From: Trifolium pratense
Lineage: Eukaryota > Streptophyta > Magnoliopsida > Fabales > Fabaceae
Assembly (NCBI RefSeq): GCF_020283565.1
Contig: NC_060063.1
Location: 17,798,720-17,862,719 of the forward strand
Direction: 5' to 3'
DNA length: 64,000 nt
Shown piece by piece: positions 32,751 to 45,234 of the stretch. The notes under the pieces were generated by a model. The model was not told the DNA's origin and ran no database searches. It saw nothing but the letters and a program-made list of their open reading frames with translations. Each line of letters starts with the position of its first letter. Position 1 is the stretch's first letter. A program made the translations under genes and the position numbers.

Positions 32751-33699
32751 AGTAACGAAAAATCCTAAATATGTTGTCGTATTTTTTTTATTCTTTGCAA
32801 AGTTCAACCGTTACCATTGATTCTAGATAATCTAGAACGAGCCTCAAAAGAGATTGAAATTGGAGGTTTTGAGTAAAAACTTCAACCGATTTAGCTTTTG
32901 AGTCTTGGCCCTTGGGTGTCCATACTCCTAGGAGTGACACATTGGTAAAGAACATAAAAACTACTTTTTTTTTTTTTACTAAATGTGACAGGAATTAAGT
33001 ATCAATTAATAGTTTATTTTAAATAATAGTTTATTTTATGTCATTTTACATTTTTACCCTTTAAGGTTGTATTTAAAGACATTGTGCCTCACTTTGAGAA
33101 TTAATCAATCAATGAATGAACAATTATATTCTTCTCTCAAAAATCAAAACTCTCTCATTTATGTTTACATAATCTCATTTGTACCGAATTCTACTCAATT
33201 CATTAGAATTCATACTTTGAGACTCGATTCTATCGGTTTCGTCCATAAAATCTATTTTATCGGTTACAATAAACTACTATAAAATGAGGCAAAATAGATT
33301 TTTTTTTTTTTTAATTGACCAAGGAACCATATATTAAATGAGGCAAAATAGATTGATCGGGTAAAAAAATCATTTTTTATCTTATTAATTTTTTATAGTG
33401 CCTAAGACATTTTAGAGAGCGGCACACTTATTTTTGACTATATGGTAATATTTACATAGTGGACATTTACAAAAAAATTTATTCATCTTTTTAAAATAGT
33501 ATCGGTTTTTTCAATATTTACTATTATTTTTTTACGGAAATAAAATAAATCTTACCCTTGTGGATGGATATATCACATTTTATGTCTAGAAGTTGAAATT
33601 CAAATCCAAGCCCTCTACTTGTCCATATTATTAAGAGCTAAGTAAGACGCATAAAAAATATAAAAAAATAAGAAAGAAAATCAACAAAGACGGTTAACT
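32751..33699. other. AT-rich intergenic DNA upstream of the LSD1-like gene
   Basis: No convincing ORF, RNA gene or element ends are visible. There are T homopolymers at about 32968 and 33300. This stretch should contain the LSD1 promoter, but I could not place a TATA box with confidence. Confidence 0.4.
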
Positions 33700-33967
33700 T
33701 AACTCAAAAAAGAAAAGAAAAGAAGAGAAAAAACGGTGAAGAAGTTTCCTCATCGGTTCTGTCAACAAAATGAAATAAAAACGTTTCCTCATCGGAAGCA
33801 AGAGTTAAACAACAAGACTTCAATTCGAAGCCAAAATCATAATAACATTCATTCAACCAAATCGCAATTCATTAACAACGTTTCCTTTTATTCCTTCATA
33901 TTTTCTTTCGATTTCTCACCACAACATTCTTGCTGTGCGTTTTCTTAATCCATTATATTGCTGCAGG
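33700..33967 (+). other. Probable 5' UTR exon of the LSD1-like gene
   Basis: A donor-like TGCTGCAG/GTATTC at 33967 and a purine/pyrimidine-rich leader upstream fit a non-coding first exon, followed by a 1.05 kb intron whose acceptor is at 35020 (TTTACAG). The 5' limit is a guess. The small ORF at 33736-33948 is taken as UTR. Confidence 0.45.
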
Positions 33968-34239
33968 TATTCTTTTTCTTCGATCCTTTATTCTCATCAA
34001 TTTCCAGGGTTTCTAATTCTATCATATCCTAGGAAGCACCGAGACTCCTCACATTAGGCGTGTCCGACACCGACACTTTAAACTGAATTATGTCATTTTT
34101 CCAAATTTTTATCGGTGTCGACCTTGTCCTTGCTTCATATATCATATTACTTTTATTTCTTCATGTTTTTAGTTTTTTTCTTTTTTTAATTATTGGTATG
34201 GTAGGTTTTATTTTGATTTGAGAATTTTTTTATATTTTA

Positions 34240-34960
34240 GGTATTAGAATTATAAGGATTAAATTTTTTCAAAGCATTTATCTTGTGATGATGGTGGTTG
34301 ATTTAGAAAAGTTGGATGAATATTGACTTACGTGGTAGGAGACCTATAAATTTTATAAGAGTTCTAAATGGGTCCCCCTGTAAGTGGACGGCAGGATCTA
34401 TGAACCAGGGACACTAACACGACACGGATACTGACATGACATGTCAGTACTGATAATAATTTGAGAAAGTGACGTAATTCAATATAATTATAAGACCCGG
34501 TGTTGGACACTGACGCGTGTCTGACACTGAGACACACTTAATCCGATGAGTGTCTGCACTTAATAAGATTGGATTGGCGTCCCTTGGATTAGTCAGTCCT
34601 TGAGCCGGATACCGAGTCATAAAAAAAATGAAGATTTCATAAGAGTTCATTAGTTTGGCTAGAGATATAATTTATGATAGATTATTATGATATTTGTAGC
34701 CGATTCCACCTAGTGGGATAAGACTTGATTTTTTGAAAGATTAAAAAACTTCAGAGTAAATCTTGTCATGATGATGGTGGTTGTTGGTTAAAAGATGGTT
34801 GAATCTCGACTGAGAGGTGGTTTGGGCATGTCTGGAGGAGATATATAAGTTTCATAGAACGCAATAGTTTGGCTAGAGATATGATATATGATAGAATATT
34901 ATAGCTTCATTTTATCTATGTAGCAGATTCCTACCTAGTGGGAAAAGCTTTTGTTATTGT
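34240..34960 (+). repeat. Two degenerate LINE-like 3' relics in LSD1 intron 1
   Basis: Two imperfect copies (about 34240-34735, with extra sequence inside, and 34740-34960) share GATGATGGTGGTTG, GTTTGGCTAGAGATAT and GATTCCACCTAGTGGGA-like blocks. Translated with frame jumps, the second reads ERWFGHVWRR and NSLARDMIYDR, then VADSYLVGKA. This resembles the C-terminal end of plant L1-type LINE reverse transcriptases. Both are strongly decayed. Confidence 0.45.
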
Positions 34961-35022
34961 ACATTTCATAATTTTTTTGTCATTTATTATGGTTGAGGGT
35001 GGTGTTGTTTAACTTTACAGCT

Positions 35023-38000
35023 ATGCGGAGCCACATTATGTGTAGTGGGTGTAGGAACCTCTTGCTTTACCCTAGAGGAGCGAGCAATGTTTGTTGTGCA
35101 TTGTGCAACACAATTACCCCTGTTCTTCCTCCCGGTACGTTCCCTTTTTCTGTTTCTGTTATCAAGGTTTCAGGATTTGAGAAAGTTTCTTGCTCCGTGC
35201 TTAGTATGTTTAGTTAATTTTATATTGCACACTTGGATTAAGTTGTAAGTTTCTAGCTTTCGCAGTAATTGAAGCCACTTTGTTTGCTGGTTCTCCCAAA
35301 GGCAAAAAAAAAAAAAAAAAAACTCGATAACACCATTTTTGTACAGAACTGGACTTGAGTTCTATAAAATAATCCAATTGTTGTCGCAGTTCCTCATTGC
35401 CAATGTAAAACTAGTGTAGTATGTAGCCATGTTGTTGTTCTACATATGCTTCTGTAGCCATATCATTATTCTACATATGCATTTTGGTGTAGAATATGTT
35501 TTAATGAGATATATTTCTACTTGCTCCGCCTAACAACTCTTTGTAGACATTAATTTTGTAGTTGATGCTTACTTCAATTTTAACAAGTATATTATACATT
35601 AAATTGAAGACTTATTCTTAGAGTAATTGGATCCACAGCCGTATGTGTTATGCATCTAATGTAGGATATTAGTTTTTGTGTTGCGTTGCGATTACGTATT
35701 CAGTTCTCTTGTCTAATCCAAAGCAGGATCTAGAGTTCGGCAACCATGTCATAATCCTATATTGACCATTGTTAGTCCATATTATATTTGAGTATATCCC
35801 TTGTTTCTCTGTTGAGCACTTGAGCCAATTATTCACAAGGGAAGGGATGCACATTGGAGTATAAAGTAGAAAGAGACTATGCAACTAGTTAGATTAAATG
35901 TTCATTTGTTGTTGGATTTAAATTAGATGGTTACATCCGGGGATCTTAAATTTCCTCATGTGCTGCAGGAATAGAAATGTCACAACTTTATTGTGGAGGC
36001 TGTAGGACATTGCTAATGTACTCTCGTGGAGCTACTAGTGTGCGATGTTCCTGCTGTAATACTCTAAATCTTGTACCAGGTATGATATGTTTACAATTGC
36101 GTGTTGCCAGATTTATACAACTTTTTAGTTTAATAATGAATAATGTTGCACTGCATGCTGATTTGCTGATAATTTTACATTTTGATAAGTATGACATAGT
36201 TTATACACGTAAGCACAATAAGAAAGGAGGAGGGAATCACTCCTAAATGATAGCAACAAACTCAGTGGTTTTTGGATGACTATGCCAGGTGGCAGAGAGA
36301 GAAAATAGAATTTAGATGCTATAATTATGGAGTTTACGATGGGGAATAATCATTCAGATAGTTTGTCAGTATTGTTACTGCTCTGGGAGATCCAAGGCTT
36401 CTCGAATTGCCTTACCTACCTGTTACAGTCTTTATCGTTATTTTTCCTTTTCTTTCATCTCTGTAATAGTTGGCTGAATCCCATATGAACTTCAGCTATT
36501 TATATTACTAAAATAAATATACCAGTTTTACCTATTTGTCTGCTGTTTTGTGTTAGCAATACAATATTGATCCTATCAATTTGGTATCAAGAGCTTTGGT
36601 TGTTGTTGATCTTTATCATCAATAATGGAAGCTGCGAGAGCTGATGCGTTAGAACAGAGGATGGGTAACGTCGAAAATACTTTGGATGAGATTCGATTGT
36701 TACTACGTGAGCGAAGTCGACCTCGACAAAGGCAAGGAAGGACACGTCGGAGACCGTCGCCTACAGAGGAGGGCAATAGAAGTGACGGTAGCATGGTATC
36801 GGGAGAATCGCGTCCTCGTTTTCCCAGGTACCAGGGACACCGACGTAAGCTAGAGATCCCGATATTCAAAGGGGATGATGCTTATGGGTGGTTGGTTCGT
36901 ATTGAACGGTATTTTCGTTTGAATGAAGTACGCGTTCGTGATAAGTTAGATGCAGCTGTGATCGCCTTAGAGGATAAGGCCTTAAATTGGTTTGTGTGGT
37001 GGGAAGAACAAACTGCATCAAGGACTTGGGATGAGTTTAAACTCTCGCTGATTAGAAGATTCCAACCAGGAATTCTTCAAAACCCACTTGGTCCATTGTT
37101 GAATCTGAAACAAAAGGGGACAGTTATGGAGTTTAGAGAGCAATTTGAAACGTTGGTAGCTCCAGTAAGAAGAGAAGAGAGAGTGATGTTGGATAGCATA
37201 TTTTTAAATGGGTTAAAAGAAGAAATTCAAGCTGAGTTGAAGCTCTATGATTGTCGAGACTTGGCAGAAATTATGGATCGTGCCTTGTTGTTGGAGGAAA
37301 AGAATGATGCTTTGATGAAACGAGGAGCTGGAGGAAAGGAGAAGGGGGAATGGAAGGATAGAGGCGGTGCAGTAAAGTTTAGAGACCCTGGTGATTTTGG
37401 AGGAGCCAAGAGAGATAGTGATAAGAGGGGGGCTGTAGGTGGAGATAAATTCAAAAGCAAGTGGTTGAGTTCGGCAGAGTCGGAAGATAGGCATAAGAAA
37501 GGACTGTGTTTCAAGTGTGGAGATAAATGGGGCAGAGATCACACTTGCAAGTTCAAACATATGAGTTTGAGGCTATGTGATTGGAGTAGTGAGGAAGAGA
37601 AGGAGTTGATAGCAGAGGAGGAGAGTGGAGAGGAAGAGCCAGTAAGGGAGTTAAAAAACCTACAGTTGTCATTACACAGCAGAGAAGGGTTCACTTCCAA
37701 CAAGTCCTTCAAGGTGTGGGTGAGAGTAGGGGAAAGACAAGTGAGGACCTTGATTGATTCAGGTGCCACTAGTAATTTCATAACATTTGGATTAGTGAAA
37801 GAATTGAAATTGCCAGTAGTTGATACACCCACCTATGTCATCGAAGTGGGGAATGGGGAGAAGGTGAGAAACAATGGTGTGTGTGAAGGTTTACAATTCA
37901 ACATTCAAGGGGTTGAATTTAAACAACATTTTTTCATTATGGAACTGAGTGGTTCAGAAATGGTGCTTGGTATGGACTGGTTAGCAAGCTTGGGCAACAT

Positions 38001-41000
38001 AGAAGCTAATTTCAGCAATCTTTGTCTGAAGTGTGAATTAGACGGAAAAAAATACACCATCCAAGGAGATCCAACTATGTGCAACAGTCAAGCAACTTGG
38101 AAGACAATGATTAAAGCTTTGTCTGATGAGGGGATGGGATTTTATATACCCACGATCAGTGGTGATGCAACAGAAGCAGTAGAAGGTGGAGATATGTCTG
38201 AATGGGGGAAGGTGATTAATGAATTTGCTACAGTTTTTAACATGCCCTCTGGATTACCACCAATTAGAGAGCATGATCATGCTATACTGCTCAAGCCAGA
38301 TGCCAACATTCCTAATCTGAGGCCATATAGGTACCCGTATTATCAAAAGAATGAGATAGAGAAGATTGTCAAAGAAATGATGCACGCTGGTATCATAAGG
38401 CACAGTACCAGCCCATTCTCCAGTCCAGTTTTGCTAGTGAAAAAGAAAGATGAAGGGTGGAGATTTTGCACTGGCTATCTCAGGACTTACAAAAAAATTG
38501 CTAGTGTGGTGTATTGGGAGGGTATGAGAAAGAATATTAAGGAATATGTGGATGCTTGTGAGGTGTGCCAGAGAAATAAGTATCAAACTCTGAGTCCTGG
38601 GGGTTTGATTCAACCTTTACCGGTACCTAAACAGGTTTGGACTGACATATCTATGGACTTCATAGGTGGGCTACCTAAGGTACAAGGGGTTGACACCATA
38701 ATGGTAGTGGTAGATAGGCTAACCAAATATGCTCATTTTTTGCCAGTGAAGCATCCTTACACAGCTAAGGATATTGCAGAGCTATTTATCAAAGAAATAG
38801 TGAGACTTCATGGATTCCCCAGCTCTATTGTCTCAGACAGAGACAAGGTTTTCCTCAGTTCATCTTGGGCAGAAGTTTTCAAACAGGCAGGTACAAGATT
38901 GAAGTATAGCAGTGCATATCTAACAGTCAGATGGGCAAACAGAGGTAGTGAATAGATGTCTAGAAACATATTTAAGATGCTTGACTGGTAGACAACCCAA
39001 GCAGTGGCCTAGATGGTTAGCGTGGGCAGAATATTGGTATAATACGAATTATCATGCATCTCTGAAATCCACTCCCTTTGAGGCTTTGTATGGGAGAGTA
39101 CCACCAGTGTTAATAAGAGGTGATGTGAGTCTTTCTTCAGTGGAGGAAGTTAACAAGCTTACAGCAGAAATGAATGTTATGTTGAGAGAAATGCAAGAAC
39201 AGTTATTGAAGGCACAAGACCAGATGAGGGCACAAGCCAACAAACATAGAAGAGAGGTGGAGTATCAAGTAGGAGATATGGTGTATTTGAAGATCCAACC
39301 TTACAAGTTAAGGAAGTTGGCTAATAGATTTAATCAGAAACTAAGCCCAAGATATTATGGGCCTTATGAGATAGAGCAGAAGATAGGTGCTGTGGCTTAT
39401 AAACTGAAGTTACCTGATGACAGTAGGGTACATCCATTTTTTCATGCTTCTTTATTAAAGAAAGCTATCTCTCCTAATGTAGAATCTCAACCTCTACCTG
39501 CTTGTATGAATGAGCAGTGGCAGTTAGAGCCAGGGCCAGAAGAAGCAATGGATACTAGGAGGAATGAGCAGGGTGAAGTGGAAGTATTAGTGAAATGGCA
39601 AGGGCTACCAGAATTTGAGAATTCATGGGAATCAGTTGAGAAAATGAGGAAAGAGTTTCCCGGATTTCTCCTTGAGGTCAAGGAGAGTTTTGAAGGAGGG
39701 GGTATTGATAAGTATGACATAGTTTATACACGTAAGCACAATAAGAAAGGAGGAGGGAATCACTCCTAAATGATAGCAACAAACTCAGTGGTTTTTGGAT
39801 GACTATGCCAGGTGGCAGAGAGAGAAAATAGAATTTAGATGCTATAATTATGGAGTTTACGATGGGGAATAATCATTCAGATAGTTTGTCAGTATTGTTA
39901 CTGCTCTGGGAGATCCAAGGCTTCTCGAATTGCCTTACCTACCTGTTACAGTCTTTATCGTTATTTTTCCTTTTCTTTCATCTCTGTAATAGTTGGCTGA
40001 ATCCCATATGAACTTCAGCTATTTATATTACTAAAATAAATATACCAGTTTTACCTATTTGTCTGCTGTTTTGTGTTAGCAATACAATATTGATCCTATC
40101 ACATTTCTAATTTTTAACTTTAGTGATGTATTTGTAGTTTTCTTGATCATTAAATACACTTCGTTAATTGATGGTGATCCGAAATCCTGGTGTAGTATTC
40201 AGCAGTGGCAAGGGGAGCTTTCTCTCCTCTCCTCTTTGCCCTTGCTGTGTTTTTTTCCAGCTATATGTTGATGTCTTTCTGACAGATTAAAGAATGCAAG
40301 CCAACAATATTTAGATCATACTCAAACAAGTATTTGTCTACTACTTCCAATGACCAACTCTCCGAAAATATTGTACTGTTTAGTGAAGCATCATGAATAG
40401 TTTTTATATCTTACACCTATGTAAAAGCCTGCTTTCCACCTTTGTGCTGAAACTCAATTTTATTCAGAAGAATGGGAACGACAACGGTTGAATTTTTTAT
40501 TGGTTGGCCATAGTCTTTGACACCATGTCAACAGCCAGCCAGCCCTTCTAAAAGCTTAAGATGTTTGGTAAAAGGCTCAGAAAAGGTTTTTTGTCTCTCT
40601 AACAACTAAAAAATCCAGCAATAAGTATCCATCTATAATCAAACCTAATGTCTTCTGATTATTCTCAGGACAGCATACTTCTTCTGATCATAATTCTTAA
40701 CAGTAGATCACCAAAGTTTGTGGTAGTTGTATCTTAGTTTTTAGCTTATGCTTCTCTCACTCTCTTTCCCAACATCGTATCCCTGGCTTAAAAAGAAGCA
40801 AATGCACCTATAAAACCATGCATACTTGGTGGATCATGAAATGCTTTTGTAGTTGACTATGTTTCAACTTCAATCCCCTGCCGTATCACTGTGTTCAGTG
40901 TTCACCTCTGGTGTAGAGTTACTATTGATTGAGCACTATCTCCCTTGGCTAACTTCTCTCCCTTGGCTAACTTCTCCGCCATCCTTAATAGCCTTAGCTT

Positions 41001-42913
41001 GTCCGGCGCACCATGTTGCGCTGCAAATGAAGCTGTTGTGTGAAACCATCATTTGGATATGAGCATAACCCCAGAATTCAGATTAGTTTTAAATAACTAC
41101 GTTAGTATTATATGCTTAATGATAGTTTCTATTGGGGTAATGCTGTCATTATTATCCACATAGCTCTATAATAAGGGTATTATATACATAAAATTAAAAT
41201 CTTACAGAATAAGCTTCAGGAAATGTCATGAAATGTCATTTAATTAGTTCCATTTTCTTCGTCTTATGTCACTCCAACTATGGATATCTTGTTTTATTGT
41301 AATAATTAACATTATCAATCATATATGCCAATTGTTTACTGACTTGTTGGTTGGATTTGTGTATGTATCATAAAGATTGTAATCAAATGAGCCATATCCA
41401 TTGTGGGAACTGCCGGACAACACTTATGTATCCTTATGGAGCTCCCTCAGTCAAATGTGCAATTTGTCACTATATCACTAATGTCTGCGTAAGTATACAT
41501 TCATGGAATTCTATTAATATTTGATTTCACTTTCGATTTTCACAAATATTTTAAGTTAGTTGATTCGGTTGATCTGGGGTTCATTTGTTGTAAATTTAGT
41601 CTTTCTGTTGAAATGTCCACTATATAGTTAATTGTGTCAATCAGAAACCTCTTGTTATAAGTTTGTATCTAAAGATTTTCAACTGATTGAATTTGAAGAA
41701 TAAGAAGTAAAGTCGTAGTTAGTTGATTCATTTAGTAATTCTAACTTTTTGAAAATCAGAAAATAGTAAGTCGGATTTTAGTGTAAAAACTGATATATTC
41801 CCTGTATAACTGATATGTGTAACTTAAGTTATAATTCTACTGGATTTTTAATATCAAGAAATGTTCAGGCTGTTTTAGTTTGTTTTAGAGCTTCAACACG
41901 AGAGATTTATTAAACATTTAAACCTGTGAGAAGATATGAACCATGGGGATTCAAATTGTTGGGTTGCTTCTGCAGTTTAGAATTATTTGCAATGTGGAAA
42001 CTGGATATTTAAGAAAAGAAAGACGGGAGCAAAGGAAAGAACTAGAACATTTGTTAGTTGGGAGCATGTTACATGTAGGCATATAAATGTTAGTATGATA
42101 TTTGTTGTTTTAATAGATAAAGATTGCATATACCTTACTTTGAATATATTTTATGCTTCTGGTATTTGTCTGGTGATCTCTGTCTCCATTACATGTGGCT
42201 GATTTATGTGTGGGTGTGGGTTTCAAGTAGATTATTACATATACTTGATATCACCGTGACAGGATATTTTGAAAATATGATGTGAATCTTTTTCATTTGA
42301 GCTGATTTCTTGTATATTTTCTTGGCTTGTGCTTCTCTGTCCTGTAGACGACCAACGGAAGGCCGCCAATTCCTGCAAAGAGACCTAATGAAACAACCGG
42401 CTCCGGAACGGTAACTTCTACTGCATCAATATGCTTTTGATTTATTTTCTTATTCATAATGCATTCCATCGGTTTATTGTTATAATATATAATATCTATA
42501 ACAAGTATACATATGATCTTATTACCCTGCAGTCAAGACCCCGCTTTGAGAGCCAAACTGTAGTAGTAGAAAATCCCATGTCCGTTGATTCAAGTGGGAA
42601 ATTGGTAAATACTACTATCTCTCTTTGATTTGTACTTCAAAATATGAAATGACTAGTTTTTGTCCTCACCGAGACGTGACATTCATTAACTGTTTGTGTC
42701 TAATCACTAATGACATGTCATGCCATCCCTAATGGCACAAACAATTTTAGCATGTGCTTCCCCCTAAAAGTTTCCTTTTTATAGTATCCATATCCTATAT
42801 TTTCCACTGTATTTCACTGATCTATCTTTGAGAAAATCAAAATTTAATTGTAAGAATGTGAACTGCCACAGGTAAGCAACGTTGTTGTTGGCGTTACAAC
42901 AGAGAAGAAATGA
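35023..42913 (+). CDS. LSD1: LSD1-type zinc-finger protein (cell-death regulator), 170 aa, 6 coding exons
   Basis: Coding exons: 35023-35134, 35969-36079, 41376-41488, 42348-42410, 42533-42604, 42872-42913, all with GT-AG introns and consistent phase. The protein has three LSD1 zinc fingers of the CxxCRxxLxYxxGAxxVxCxxC type (Cys 7/10/25/28, 46/49/64/67, 84/87/102/105). Its C-terminal tail includes [20 protein letters not shown], diagnostic of LSD1 rather than LOL1. LSD1 is a negative regulator of superoxide-triggered programmed cell death that binds bZIP and metacaspase partners. A 5' UTR exon ends at about 33967 (TGCTGCAG before GTATTC). Exon 1 coding starts at an ATG six codons before the first zinc-finger Cys; a second Met lies at residue 6. 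Finger 1 has Cys instead of the usual Arg before its third ligand. Intron 3 (36080-41375) is enlarged to 5.3 kb by a Reina-like retrotransposon. Confidence 0.88.
36183..36578 (+). repeat. Reina-like 5' LTR (396 bp)
   Basis: It starts TGATAAGTATGACATAG and ends TTGATCCTATCA, followed by the primer-binding site. It looks identical to the 3' LTR. Confidence 0.93.
36582..36594 (+). other. Primer-binding site of the Reina-like element
   Basis: TGGTATCAAGAGC starts three bases after the LTR end; it is a tRNA-Met-type PBS with one extra A compared with the common TGGTATCAGAGC. Confidence 0.8.
36625..38955 (+). pseudogene. Reina-like Gag-protease-(RT start)-integrase ORF with RT/RNase H deletion
   Basis: One 776-codon ORF: gag ([17 protein letters not shown] near residue 90; zinc knuckle [15 protein letters not shown] near 295), protease ([11 protein letters not shown] near 377; [10 protein letters not shown]), the first part of RT ([25 protein letters not shown], near 600-613). 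It then jumps straight into the segment before the integrase zinc finger ([20 protein letters not shown]) and the integrase core ([18 protein letters not shown]). The junction is near 38470. The YxDD catalytic region and RNase H are absent, yet the frame is kept. Near 38918-38945 a one- or two-base indel disrupts the conserved HPxxDGQTE segment and ends the frame; the rest of integrase continues in the next ORF. Confidence 0.9.
38948..39705 (+). pseudogene. Reina-like integrase C-terminal part and chromodomain (frameshifted)
   Basis: This frame continues the integrase after the frameshift ([31 protein letters not shown]), then the GPY/F-like segment ([30 protein letters not shown]), and a chromodomain ([19 protein letters not shown]) near the C-terminus. 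Chromodomains guide chromovirus integration to modified chromatin. The open frame runs on into the 3' LTR to a stop at 39769; the natural stop may have been there too. Confidence 0.88.
39706..40101 (+). repeat. Reina-like 3' LTR (396 bp)
   Basis: Identical in length and, as read, in sequence to the 5' LTR; followed by TSD CATTT. Confidence 0.93.
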
Positions 42914-44577
42914 TGATACTTAACAATTACTGGTGCTTTAAAATATTGTTGGTGTATGTGATGTTTTGAGGCCTGCAATGATTGAATAGACTCTTCTCCA
43001 TCCAAGGCTTAGAATGATTTCATGTATTTATGTGTATTATACAAGGTTGGACAAGTGAAAAAGAGCACAAAGCTTGTCATTATGTGATTGCTACAGCCCA
43101 CTTTTTTGCCTCATTTTGTATCTATAGCCAAATCAATATGTTCTTTCTGATTATGTCTTGAATTACAAGTCTTGGATGTGCTTTTGATGTTTTGATTTTG
43201 GTGACTTGGTAAGCATGGTCGGTAGAACCAATGTGTAGTTCAAATAGCATTTACATAGAATTTTTTATTTTATCCCAGTGGCTATTCAATTGGTAATTAT
43301 CCATTATCAATCTTCTTGTCCTTTTTTGGGTATGAAACAGGCTAATGGAAAATAATAGTGTTGAAATAAACACTTACTCTCAGTTATTTAAACATGGGCC
43401 TTGTCATCGAGGATTGTATGGTGCACAAGTAAGACAAGTCTTTTATCATACATAAGGTTATTTTTATTATTGGATCTATAAGTTTCATCATTGGATCAAA
43501 TGAGATAAGATGTGACATTGATCTCATGGTTTGACTATTGATTCAATGATGAAAAACTTGTCTCACTTCTCTGCATGTTAGGCAATCCTTTTTTGTGACA
43601 TTGTTCACCTACCTTCTTAAAAATCTTTCATGTTTTGGAAGTGTACTTGCAAAATGTATTTTGGGACGATAATGATTAGTGTTTTTTTCGTCGAGCTACA
43701 CATTTGGAATCATGCAAACGGTGGGGAAAGTTTTCCTATTTTTTAATAGTGAAATTTATTTGAAAGATTTATTGATTCAATGATAGAAGACTTGTCACAT
43801 TTGTACATATTTGGCAAAGATAAAGTCTTTTTTGTGACATACTTTTCGGTTTTCACCTTCCGTTCCTTCTAATTTTTCTTCATGTTTTTATAACTGTAGT
43901 GTAAATTGTATTTTGGAACGGCACATGATTAGTGATTTTAGTTTGTTGATAAACACACTTGGAATTATGTTAGGGTGGAGAAAGTTTTCCTGCTGTTTTA
44001 TAGTGAAATTTATTTGAAGTTAGTTAGGGTCTTTTGCTGTTTTTTTTTTTTTTTTTGTAGTGGGTCTTTTGATATTTTACCTAGGATGGTGTTTCGCTCC
44101 TTTGGTTTTCTTTCTCCCGGAGACCAAACAAAATAACAAATGATAAAATAATGATTATGTTTCATCAATTTGAATAAAATAACTTGGATTAAATTGAGAG
44201 AAAATGTCCGTTAATTGGCGCAAGAATGTTGATATGCAGATTTGAGTTTAAATTCGGAATTCTCCATTTTTTTTCGCACCTAGAGCTAACTATTGACTTA
44301 CTTGACAAAACTAATGAGAAAAAGTACTAATATACTATAATTATAGGTGTGCATTTGTTTTATTTTTTTCAATAGAAAAAGGAGATTCAAGAAAACGGAA
44401 TTTAAAATACAAACACATCAAAAAATTAATTTTAGGACCCCCTTTTAGGGCGAATGGTAAATTAGCTTATAATCTAATGAAATAAGATCAATTTGTTTAG
44501 GTAATCAAAATCCATCGTTAGTGTAAAAGGAATTTTTGAATAAAATACTTTGGTTTTGAATAATCTAGTCAAATATT
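42914..44577. other. Downstream region of the LSD1-like gene
   Basis: It contains the 3' UTR of the LSD1-like gene (end not located) and intergenic DNA with a divergent tandem duplication (next entry). No coding region is visible. Confidence 0.4.
43538..44017 (+). repeat. Divergent tandem duplication, unit about 240 bp
   Basis: Copy A (43538-43770) and copy B (43771-44017) both start ATTGATTCAATGAT. They share the order CTTGTC, TTTTTTGTGACAT, TTTTCATGTTTT-like, TGTATTTTGG, ACACTTGGAAT-like, GAAAGTTTTCCT and TAGTGAAATTTATTTGAA. They differ by many substitutions and indels, so the event is old. Confidence 0.7.
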
Positions 44578-44716
44578 CCCCTCCGGTCCTTAATATAAGA
44601 GAAAGTTCACTTTTCAGATACATTGAAAAATTAATGTATCTATACTATATTATAGATTAGATACATCAATTTTTCAATGTATCTACAAAGTAGATCATTT
44701 CTTATATTAAGATGGG
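44578..44716. mobile_element. Stowaway/Tourist-like MITE relic, hairpin-forming
   Basis: The left arm CTCCGGTCCTTAATATAAGA and the right-hand CTTATATTAAGATGG are inverted repeats. The centre holds AGATACATTGAAAAATTAATG with its inverted partner CAATTTTTCAATGTATCT. This is a typical short, AT-rich, noncoding hairpin element; the right terminus has decayed. Confidence 0.6.
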
Positions 44717-44818
44717 AAAAAAGGAAATGCTCGTACAGTGTAATTGTGCTTTACAGTGTCATCCAATTAAATTCTATTATTTAGCCACATCAGCATTTAT
44801 ATTGATTTTTATTTTATT

Positions 44819-45225
44819 GGCTTAATTAGTCTATTGGTCCCTTAAAGACATTTTAGGTTTTACAATGGTCTCTTAAAGAAAAAAAGGTCTGAATTGGTCC
44901 CTTAAAGAAAAAAAGATCCGAATTGGTCACTTAAAGACATATATTTTTGTCATATTGGTTCTTTCCATTAAATTTTAACTCTAAATATAACAAAAAAATT
45001 CCAATGGTTAACATTTTAAAAATTAATAAAGTTTTTGGTGGACCACTTACACTTAATGACATCCACAATTCAGTCTACTAAAACTAACGTTTTTTGTAAA
45101 AAATTGACGGAAAGAATCAATTGAGAAACGAATGTGTCTTTAAGGGACCAATGCTGACCTTTTTTTCTCTAAAAAACCATTGTGAAATCTAAAATATTTT
45201 AAAAGGTCAAAAAACTAATTAAGCC
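44819..45225. mobile_element. MITE (407 bp) with GGCTTAATTAG termini and 9 bp TSD
   Basis: The element begins GGCTTAATTAGTCTATTGG and ends CTAATTAAGCC. Flanks TATTTTATT at 44810-44818 and TATTTTATT at 45226-45234 form an exact 9 bp duplication, the length typical of Mutator-type elements. Inside are repeats of GGTCCCTTAAAGA and inverted counterparts (TCTTTAAGGGACC). It belongs to the same family as 63635-63939. Confidence 0.8.
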
Positions 45226-45234
45226 TATTTTATT

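Larger units (their letters stand above)
36183..40101 (+). mobile_element. Reina-like chromovirus in LSD1 intron 3, young, RT/RNase H deleted
   Basis: 5' LTR 36183-36578 and 3' LTR 39706-40101 are both 396 bp and identical as far as I compared. TSD CATTT is at 36178-36182 and 40102-40106. The PBS follows the 5' LTR and a PPT (GAAGGAGGGGGTAT) precedes the 3' LTR. Gag, protease, the start of RT, integrase and a chromodomain can be read, but most of RT and RNase H is missing. It lies in the sense orientation of the host gene. The short LTRs and the C-terminal chromodomain point to the Reina (or Galadriel) branch of chromoviruses. Confidence 0.92.

Noticed and set aside
44578..44716. Stem-loop as a microRNA precursor
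   Set aside because: The hairpin is AT-rich with MITE-like termini (CTCCGGTCCTTAATATAAG); a MITE relic explains it better.
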